NCBI GenBank assembly: GCA_030618925.1
Contig: JAUXCK010000133.1
Coordinates: forward strand, 1-7,339
From: Desulfobacteraceae bacterium
GTDB lineage: Bacteria > Desulfobacterota > Desulfobacteria > Desulfobacterales > SURF-7
Direction of reading: 5' to 3'
DNA length: 7,339 nucleotides
A program made the position numbers and the translations under genes. Shown piece by piece: positions 1 to 5,181 of this stretch (the first letter of the stretch is position 1; each line of letters begins with the position of its first letter). The notes beneath the pieces are model-generated. The model did not search any database. It saw only the letters and a program-made list of their open reading frames with translations, and had not been told where the DNA came from.

Positions 1-2
1 AC

Positions 3-224
3 AGAACGACATGGCTACGATCCGACTTACTGACAGAAGAAGTATCCGTTGTTATCTGCGGGGGGATCGAGGAAGAGTTCTTTCAGTATCTTACCTGGAA
101 AAAAGTTCGGGTCATCGATTCTGTTATGGGTCCGTGGAATCGTGCCCTGGCAAAATACAGGGAAGATCGACTGGCACCGAATATGACTCTTTTTGATCGG
201 CCGGAAAGGCAGACAAATGTTTAG
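3..224 (+). CDS. NifB/NifX-family iron-molybdenum cluster-binding protein, C-terminal part (5' end outside window)
   Basis: A frame open from the left edge of the window to a TAG at 222-224 encodes 73 residues with no start codon needed, so this is the tail of a gene that begins upstream. The segment VSVVICGGIEEEF followed by KKVRVIDSVMGPWNRALAKYRE matches the end of the dinitrogenase iron-molybdenum cofactor (NifX/NifB C-terminal-like) fold: a hydrophobic strand ending in CGGI, a short helix, a strand with a V-x-G-type turn, then a helix. Members bind or carry metal-sulfur clusters, and stand-alone versions are common in anaerobes outside nitrogen fixation, including the orange-protein (ORP) relatives of sulfate reducers. 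The C-terminus ends in a short polar tail. The last 8 bases overlap the next gene, so the two are probably co-transcribed and translationally coupled. Family assignment rests on pattern memory from a fragment only. Confidence 0.62.
   Translation, partial: RTTWLRSDLLTEEVSVVICGGIEEEFFQYLTWKKVRVIDSVMGPWNRALAKYREDRLAPNMTLFDRPERQTNV
205..209 (+). promoter_or_regulatory. Ribosome binding site deciding the start of the first histidine kinase
   Basis: AAAGG lies 7 bases before ATG at 217 and inside the end of the upstream gene. This favours ATG 217 over the in-frame TTG at 193, which has no comparable purine-rich sequence before it. Confidence 0.6.
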
Positions 225-1950
225 AAAAGTAACGAACGGGTTTAAAAAACTATTCTTGAGCTTTTTTCGGTTTGATGAAAGTAAAGATTCTCAAAGGTAT
301 TACCAGATTCTTCGTTTAAAGATGATCATCCTTATGCTCATGGTCACCATCATCCCCCTTTCTTTAATGTATCTTATCAGTTATCATGAGTATAAACAGG
401 CGATAAAAGAACAAGCTGTTCATCCTCAGCAGGTGATGCTTAATAAAACAAAGCATTCTTTTGAACTCTTTTTAACGGAACGACTGTCAGCCGTGAGTTT
501 TATTGCATCTGCTTATCCTTTTGAAGAATTAACCGATCAAAAAACGCTCAACCGCGTCTTTCAAGTGATGAAGCGGGAATTCGGCGGCTTTGTCGACCTG
601 GGATTAATCGATTCAACAGGAGTACAGATAAGCTATGTCGGCCCTTACAGTTTGATCGGAAAAAGCTATAAAGATCAAGACTGGTTTCATGAAGTCAGCA
701 TTCGGGGGACATATATCAGTGATGTTTTCATGGGGTACAGGAAGTACCCTCATTTTGTCATCGCTGTTCAACAAATGAAACCCACAGGGGAGACATGGGT
801 TGTCCGGGCGACCATAGACACCGATAAATTTAACAGCCTTATCTGGTCTATGGGGCTGGAACCAAGGAGTGATGCCTTTGTGCTCAATAAAGCCGGAATT
901 TTACAAACACCATCCAAGTTTTATGGGGATGTCTTCGAGCGCTTTCCTTTTGTGATTTCGCCGGTAAGCTATGAACCCAATGTGATAGAGACCCTTGATC
1001 AAAAAAATGAAAAGATATTTCTGGGATATACAAACTTTAACTCAATGCCGTTTATTCTGGTACTCATTAAGCCGAGTGCCTGTGTGATGAGGCCCTGGGA
1101 GACCCTTAATACCGAGCTGTTTTTCCTGTTTGTATTCAGTATTTTCATCATCGTTCTCGTGGTGTTTAAAATCACCGGGGTACTGGTCAAACAGATCGAG
1201 GAGCTGGAACATAGAAAGGGTCAGGCCTTCCGCGAGATTGAACATACCAACAAGCTGGCGTCAATCGGCAGACTGGCAGCAGGTGTGGCCCATGAAATCA
1301 ATAACCCCATGGCGATTATTGACCAAAAGGCCGGACTGATGACAGACTTGATTGAACGCACCAAAGACTTTCCCCAACAAAAAAAGTTTATCGGTCTGGC
1401 CCATTCCATTCTTAATTCGGTTGACCGCTGCCGGACAATCACCCACCGGCTTTTGGGTTTTGCCCGTCGTATGGATGTACAATTTTCATTACTGGATTTA
1501 AATGAAGTCATTAGAGAAGTACTTGGCCTCTTGGGGCAGGAGGCTTCCCACCGAAATATCGATATCCAATTAAATCTGGCAGAAGATCTTCCCAATATTT
1601 TTTCTGATCAGGGGCAGCTGCAGCAGGTGTTTTTGAATATCCTCAATAATGGGCTGTCCGCAGTTGGCAAAGAGGGGGTCATCACGATTACATCCCGGGA
1701 GTATGACCTGAAAAGTGTGGAGATTTCGATTCAGGACAACGGGTCCGGCATGTCGAAAGAAACCATGAAACATATTTTTGAACCGTTTTTTACAACAAAA
1801 AAGGATTATGGCACTGGCTTAGGGCTTTCCATTACCTATGGTATTGTCAAAAAATTAGGCGGGGACATCCAGGTGGAAAGCGAAGAAGGTAAAGGGACCA
1901 AATTTACCGTAATATTGGCAAAACAAGTGACTCAAGGGGGTGAACTGTAA
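217..1950 (+). CDS. Membrane sensor histidine kinase with dCache-like extracytoplasmic domain
   Basis: This 577-residue protein is a complete sensor kinase. A short basic N-terminus precedes membrane segment 1 (about residues 35-57). The region 60-295 is an extracytoplasmic double-Cache-like sensor, with the typical DQDWF and GTYISDVFMG strands near 153-173. Membrane segment 2 is about 300-322, and no clear HAMP domain separates it from a coiled coil leading to the kinase core. The H-box GVAHEINNP places the phosphoacceptor at His359. The N-box (NILNN, 474-478), G1 (DNGSG, 507-511), F-box (FEPFFTTK, 521-528) and G2 (GTGLGLS, 532-538) are all intact, so it should autophosphorylate. The ligand cannot be read from sequence. 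The start at ATG 217 overlaps the NifX-like gene by 8 bases, and the stop is 1 base before the receiver gene, which makes that receiver its likely first partner. Confidence 0.93.
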   Translation: MFRKVTNGFKKLFLSFFRFDESKDSQRYYQILRLKMIILMLMVTIIPLSLMYLISYHEYKQAIKEQAVHPQQVMLNKTKHSFELFLTERLSAVSFIASAYPFEELTDQKTLNRVFQVMKREFGGFVDLGLIDSTGVQISYVGPYSLIGKSYKDQDWFHEVSIRGTYISDVFMGYRKYPHFVIAVQQMKPTGETWVVRATIDTDKFNSLIWSMGLEPRSDAFVLNKAGILQTPSKFYGDVFERFPFVISPVSYEPNVIETLDQKNEKIFLGYTNFNSMPFILVLIKPSACVMRPWETLNTELFFLFVFSIFIIVLVVFKITGVLVKQIEELEHRKGQAFREIEHTNKLASIGRLAAGVAHEINNPMAIIDQKAGLMTDLIERTKDFPQQKKFIGLAHSILNSVDRCRTITHRLLGFARRMDVQFSLLDLNEVIREVLGLLGQEASHRNIDIQLNLAEDLPNIFSDQGQLQQVFLNILNNGLSAVGKEGVITITSREYDLKSVEISIQDNGSGMSKETMKHIFEPFFTTKKDYGTGLGLSITYGIVKKLGGDIQVESEEGKGTKFTVILAKQVTQGGEL

Positions 1951-1951
1951 A

Positions 1952-2335
1952 ATGAAACAATGGAAGGTCTTACTTATCGACGATGAGGATGAATTTGTCA
2001 CAACTCTTGCCGAAAGGCTCGAACTAAGGGGAATTCACGCCCTGACGGAAACAGATGGGCAAGAGGCTTTGGCTCGAATAAAGACGGACAAACCCCAGGT
2101 GGTGGTACTGGATATCATGATGCCCGGCGTCAATGGATTGGATGTGCTCAGGCATATTAAGCGCAGTCACCCGGGGATTCCGGTCATCCTTCTGACAGGC
2201 AGGGGCACGACCAGTGAAGGCGTGGAAGGCATGCGCATGGGCGCCTTTGATTTTATGATGAAACCCGTAAAGATCGAAGATTTGATTTCAAAATTGTCTG
2301 ATGCTTTGGAGATACCGAAGAATCAAAAAAAATAA
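1952..2335 (+). CDS. Stand-alone response regulator receiver (CheY/Spo0F/DivK-like)
   Basis: This 127-residue protein is a single receiver domain with no output domain. The acidic pocket is Asp10/Asp11 (LLIDDEDEF), the phosphoacceptor is Asp54 (VVLDIMMPG), the switch Thr is Thr82 (ILLTGRG), and the invariant Lys is Lys104 in MMKPV. All are canonical, so it should be phosphorylated normally. With no DNA-binding part, it must act by protein contact or as a phosphate shuttle. I chose ATG 1952 because AAGGGGG at 1934-1940 lies upstream of it. A GTG at 1940 is in frame and would add four residues, but it lies within that ribosome site. The kinase gene ends 1 base earlier and the H-box protein starts 17 bases later, so the three were probably kept together as a set. 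A role between kinase and phosphotransfer protein, as for Spo0F, is inference. Confidence 0.93.
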   Translation: MKQWKVLLIDDEDEFVTTLAERLELRGIHALTETDGQEALARIKTDKPQVVVLDIMMPGVNGLDVLRHIKRSHPGIPVILLTGRGTTSEGVEGMRMGAFDFMMKPVKIEDLISKLSDALEIPKNQKK

Positions 2336-2352
2336 GGAATAAACGTGCCGAT

Positions 2353-3015
2353 ATGGAACAAAAAGAGATTGCTCTGATAGGAAAAATTGCTGCAGGCATG
2401 ACCCACGACATGAAAAATGTGTTGGCCATCATTAATGAATCAGCCGGATTGATACAGGACATTTTTGCCTATAGCAGCAAAAACGCTAACCCTGTGGATA
2501 AAATGGACAAAATGGATAAAGTGGAAAGGGCATTAAACAGCGTCAAGAAACAGATCGATAGAGGCGCGGACATCATGACTAAATTCAACAGGTTTGCCCA
2601 TAGCATGGACGAACCGGTCAGCCAGGTGACCGCCAATGAAATTGTTGAGCAGGTTGTGTTTCTAATGCATCGATTCGCCGGGCAGAAACAAATTGAATTA
2701 ATCGCAAAACCGCGAAGAAGAGATAAAAACTTTTCCACCAATCCGATCCGCCTTCTTTTGGCCATATGCATGTATGTTGATTATTATTTGTCTGAGCTTT
2801 CTGAAGCAAAAAAAATTATTCTCATGCCCATAAAAAGTTCAAAAGAAATCGTTTTTGGAATCGTCATCAAGGGATATTCGGGAAAGGAAAAGAATGACCG
2901 TGTGTCATTTGCCGAGCTTCCGGAAATGGGTGACACGCTCAATTTTTTAAATGCCGGGATCCATCCGCTTAAGTCACCGGATCAGCCAGGGGTGAAGTTC
3001 GTTATTTCTGAATAG
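2353..3015 (+). CDS. H-box protein with degenerate ATPase domain; candidate histidine phosphotransferase
   Basis: This 220-residue soluble protein starts almost directly at a HisKA-type dimerisation helix. The H-box AAGMTHDMKN puts the phosphoacceptor at His18 with the usual acidic neighbour (Asp19) and Asn22. The rest follows kinase layout but has lost the ATP site. Where the first kinase of this locus has the N-box NILNN, this protein reads CMYVDYY (139-145). Where that kinase has DNGSG, it has KGYSG (173-177), and there is no F-box or GxGLG lid. It cannot be expected to bind ATP. Segment by segment it tracks the first kinase (IGRLAAGVAHE versus IGKIAAGMTHD; LDLNEVI versus VTANEIV), so it looks like a decayed paralogue. 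A role like Spo0B or ChpT is inferred. An AAGGA at 2334-2338 is a distant ribosome site, and no other in-frame start exists. Alternatives are a kinase inhibitor or a phosphatase. Confidence 0.8.
   Translation: MEQKEIALIGKIAAGMTHDMKNVLAIINESAGLIQDIFAYSSKNANPVDKMDKMDKVERALNSVKKQIDRGADIMTKFNRFAHSMDEPVSQVTANEIVEQVVFLMHRFAGQKQIELIAKPRRRDKNFSTNPIRLLLAICMYVDYYLSELSEAKKIILMPIKSSKEIVFGIVIKGYSGKEKNDRVSFAELPEMGDTLNFLNAGIHPLKSPDQPGVKFVISE
2497..2523 (+). repeat. Three tandem 9-base units inside the H-box protein gene
   Basis: GATAAAATG, GACAAAATG and GATAAAGTG follow each other in frame and encode Asp-Lys-Met, Asp-Lys-Met, Asp-Lys-Val. They fall in the loop between the two helices of the HisKA-like hairpin, where length variation would be tolerated. 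Copy number may vary between strains. Confidence 0.7.
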
Positions 3016-3031
3016 TGTCCATCCGCAGGGA

Positions 3032-3044
3032 TATCCAATGGATA
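3032..3044 (+). repeat. Small inverted repeat in the gap before the CBS gene
   Basis: TATCC and GGATA flank AAT in the 60-base gap between the H-box gene and the CBS gene. The 5-bp stem is too short and lacks the T run needed for a terminator. It may be chance. Confidence 0.25.
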
Positions 3045-3063
3045 ATCATTAAACCAACAGGAC

Positions 3064-3068
3064 AGGAG
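3064..3068 (+). promoter_or_regulatory. Ribosome binding site for the TTG start of the CBS protein
   Basis: AGGAG lies 7 bases before TTG at 3076. The first in-frame ATG comes only at codon 10 and has no ribosome site, so the rare TTG start is well supported. Confidence 0.75.
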
Positions 3069-3075
3069 ATCACCG

Positions 3076-3636
3076 TTGAAAACAAAAACTGTAAAAAAAT
3101 TGATGGTTCCACTTTCCGAATATGCAACAGTCTCAGAGGAAGCCACCCTATATGATGCGATTCTGGCTCTTGAGAAAGCCCAGAAAGAGTTTGGCAAATT
3201 TGAATACAAGCACCGGGCGATTCTGGTATTTGGCAAGGACAACAGGATTGTCGGAAAGGTCAGCCAGATTGACATCCTGCGATCCCTGGAACCAAAATAT
3301 GAGCAAATACATGATTCGAGCCCACGCGCTCGATCCGGCCTCTCCCAAAATTTTATAAAGTCGATGATTGGGCAATACAAACTCTGGGACTTGCCTCTGA
3401 ATGACATTTGCAGAAAGGCGGCTCAACTCAGTGTAAAATCATTCATGTATAAACCCGATGATGAAGAGCTTGTTGAAGAAGAGGCTTCCCTTGATGCAGC
3501 AGTACATCAACTGGTCATGGGGCATCACCAGTCGCTTTTAGTGACACGGAACAGTGACATCATAGGTATTTTAAAACTGACTGACGTGTTTAAAGAGATA
3601 TGCCATGTGATTAAGGGGGAGTGTGAAAATATATGA
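3076..3636 (+). CDS. Two-CBS-domain protein (Bateman module), TTG start
   Basis: This 186-residue soluble protein consists of a CBS pair and little else. CBS1 spans about residues 7-72, with the hallmark end RAILVFGKDNRIVGKVSQIDILR. CBS2 spans about 120-178, ending in SLLVTRNSDIIGILKLTDVFKEI. A charged linker (73-119) joins them and contains a predicted helix. Such pairs commonly bind AMP, ADP, ATP or S-adenosylmethionine, but no ligand can be assigned here. There is no enzyme, channel or DNA-binding part, so it should act by contacting a partner. Its stop overlaps the next kinase start in an ATGA, so it is translationally coupled to that kinase, which is a plausible partner. An energy-charge input to the kinase or to the activator is inference. 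Confidence 0.9.
   Translation: MKTKTVKKLMVPLSEYATVSEEATLYDAILALEKAQKEFGKFEYKHRAILVFGKDNRIVGKVSQIDILRSLEPKYEQIHDSSPRARSGLSQNFIKSMIGQYKLWDLPLNDICRKAAQLSVKSFMYKPDDEELVEEEASLDAAVHQLVMGHHQSLLVTRNSDIIGILKLTDVFKEICHVIKGECENI
3613..3621 (+). promoter_or_regulatory. Ribosome binding site for the second kinase
   Basis: AAGGGGGAG lies 11 bases before ATG 3633, inside the end of the CBS gene. A second ATG follows at once at 3636. The first is chosen because of the shorter distance and the ATGA overlap with the CBS stop. Confidence 0.5.
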
Positions 3637-5111
3637 TGACGCTAGTGGATCGATTCAGCCTCCGCAGCAGGATCTTTTCAATATTAACCGCTCTTCTTTG
3701 CATCATTTTAGCGGGTGGGTTTGTCCTGGTGTGGTACACTTATAAAATGGAACAATTTTTGACTTCCATTATTGATGAGAATGTTACCGCATATCAAACT
3801 GCTGAAGCCCTCGAATCCTCACTTGTTAATCAAAAGGGATTTGTTTCCTACTATTTTTTGGACGGCAACCCTGACTGGCTCAAACGACTGGGCGCTTATC
3901 GACAGATATTTAGTGAGCGGTTTAAGGAGGCACAGGCCCTTCCAAAAGGCGTGGTAGAGGAACAAATCATTGACCAGCTCGGTTCCGAATATACCCTCTA
4001 CATTACATCTAAAGACCAGGTCATCAGACACTATAAAGTCGGCGAATATGATGCCGGCGCCAAAATCCACCAGGATGTGCGAAACCATTTTTTTAATATT
4101 CTTGATCTTTGTAGAAAATATAAGGCGACTCAGCTAAAAAAAATTATGCGTGCAAAGGATGAAAGTCGAACGTATGCCACAAAATTAAGACACATTGCAT
4201 TAGTGGGAGAGCTGGTCAGTTTTCTCCTTGGCATGCTTCTTGTTTTTGTTTTAATCCATCAGGTATTGGGTCCGATTAAACGACTGGCAAAGGAGGCAAA
4301 TCGGGCAGGGGGAGGAAAAAAATCAGCCAATGAAGTAAAAGCCCTCAGCCGCAACGTGAGGGGGTTAATCGAGAATGCAACCCACGCCGACATTGAGATA
4401 GAACAGAGCCGTGAACACCTTTTGCAGGCCGAAAAAATGGTCATGGTGGGAAAGCTGGCCGCAGGGATGGCCCACAGCATTCGCAATCCCCTTACATCAG
4501 TCAAAATGAGATTGTTCTCATTATCGAGATCCCTGAAGCTGTCTTTGCTTCAACAAGAAGATTTTCAGGTGATTTCCGAGGAGGTGGGCCATATTGATAC
4601 CATTGTACAAAACTTTCTCGAATTTTCACGGCCGCCCAAACTGAATATACAGCAGATCAGCCCGTCAGCTGTTGTCGATCAAACCATTCAATTATTAGAG
4701 CATCGCTTAAAATCGGTTGATGTAAAAATTGAGATCAATCGGAAACAATTGCTTCCAAAAATACCAGTGGATCCAGACCAGCTAAAGGAAGTACTGGTTA
4801 ACCTTTTGGTTAATGCCTGCGAGTCCATGGCAAAAGGCGGCATGATCTCCATACATGAAAAAGAAACTTTCACGCAGCCATGGGGCAGGATGATTGAAAT
4901 TCGATTGGCAGACAACGGGCCGGGCATTCCAGAGTCCATCAGGAACAAAATCTTCGACCCCTTTTTCACCACCAAAGAGGAGGGTTCCGGTCTGGGGCTG
5001 AGCATTGCCCAGCGGATTATTGAGGAGCATAAGGGCCGGCTGGATGTCTCATCAAAACAAGATGGGGGTACTATTTTCAGCATCACCCTCCCCATAAAGG
5101 GTGTATCTTGA
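3633..5111 (+). CDS. Membrane sensor histidine kinase, NtrB/AtoS/ZraS type, with helical sensor domain
   Basis: This 492-residue protein has membrane segment 1 at about 14-36 and an extracytoplasmic region 38-186 that is almost wholly helical, resembling four-helix-bundle chemoreceptor-type sensors. Membrane segment 2 is about 187-210, and a HAMP-like linker begins at VLGPIKRLAKEANR (211-224). The kinase core follows: H-box AGMAHSIRNPL with His281, N-box NLLVNAC (390-396), G1 DNGPG (427-431), F-box FDPFFTTK (441-448) and G2 GSGLGLS (451-457). The ATP site is intact. The residue after the phosphoacceptor is Ser rather than the usual Glu or Asp, an odd point because that acid helps catalysis in HisKA kinases. 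The following sigma-54 activator, 70 bases downstream, is its natural response regulator. Signal unknown. Confidence 0.93.
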   Translation: MMTLVDRFSLRSRIFSILTALLCIILAGGFVLVWYTYKMEQFLTSIIDENVTAYQTAEALESSLVNQKGFVSYYFLDGNPDWLKRLGAYRQIFSERFKEAQALPKGVVEEQIIDQLGSEYTLYITSKDQVIRHYKVGEYDAGAKIHQDVRNHFFNILDLCRKYKATQLKKIMRAKDESRTYATKLRHIALVGELVSFLLGMLLVFVLIHQVLGPIKRLAKEANRAGGGKKSANEVKALSRNVRGLIENATHADIEIEQSREHLLQAEKMVMVGKLAAGMAHSIRNPLTSVKMRLFSLSRSLKLSLLQQEDFQVISEEVGHIDTIVQNFLEFSRPPKLNIQQISPSAVVDQTIQLLEHRLKSVDVKIEINRKQLLPKIPVDPDQLKEVLVNLLVNACESMAKGGMISIHEKETFTQPWGRMIEIRLADNGPGIPESIRNKIFDPFFTTKEEGSGLGLSIAQRIIEEHKGRLDVSSKQDGGTIFSITLPIKGVS

Positions 5112-5137
5112 GAACCCTGTACTTTTCCATTCCCATG

Positions 5138-5151
5138 CCTTTTTGGAAAGG
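5138..5151 (+). repeat. Short hairpin in the kinase-activator gap
   Basis: CCTTT and AAAGG enclose TTGG in the 70-base space between the second kinase and the activator. No T run follows, so I do not call a terminator. It might modestly affect translation or message stability; it could be chance. Confidence 0.25.
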
Positions 5152-5170
5152 GACAAAAATAACCCGAAAT

Positions 5171-5175
5171 GGAGG
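5171..5175 (+). promoter_or_regulatory. Ribosome binding site for the TTG start of the NtrC-type activator
   Basis: GGAGG lies 6 bases before TTG at 5182. Starting there makes the protein begin MNTILIIDDDD, exactly where receiver domains of this family normally begin. The in-frame GTG at 5101 would add 27 unrelated residues and overlap the kinase gene. Confidence 0.8.
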
Positions 5176-5181
5176 GAATCC

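Noticed and set aside
11..196. Plus-strand open frame of 61 codons at the left edge
   Set aside because: It is out of frame with the NifX-like reading (frame 3), which has a recognisable protein pattern over the same bases. The 61-codon product has no family features.
193..216. TTG at 193 as start of the first kinase
   Set aside because: There is no ribosome site before it. ATG 217 has AAAGG at good spacing and needs only an 8-base overlap.
1221..1595. Minus-strand open frame of 124 codons opposite the first kinase core
   Set aside because: It is a shadow of the H-box region of the kinase, and its residue content looks like antisense translation.
2336..2352. Possible frameshift splitting a receiver-kinase fusion between the receiver and the H-box protein
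   Set aside because: The receiver ends normally after its last helix, a separate start and an AAGGA are present, and joining the frames would need an arbitrary shift.
2982..3407. Minus-strand open frame of 141 codons opposite the CBS gene
   Set aside because: The plus strand encodes a clear CBS domain with a strong ribosome site, and the antisense frame has no recognisable features.
4688..5095. Minus-strand open frame of 135 codons opposite the second kinase ATPase domain
   Set aside because: It is a shadow of the conserved N, G1, F and G2 boxes, which are clearly coding on the plus strand.
5101..5181. GTG at 5101 as start of the activator
   Set aside because: The 27 extra residues are not part of a receiver domain, the purines before it abut the codon with no spacing, and TTG 5182 has GGAGG 6 bases upstream.
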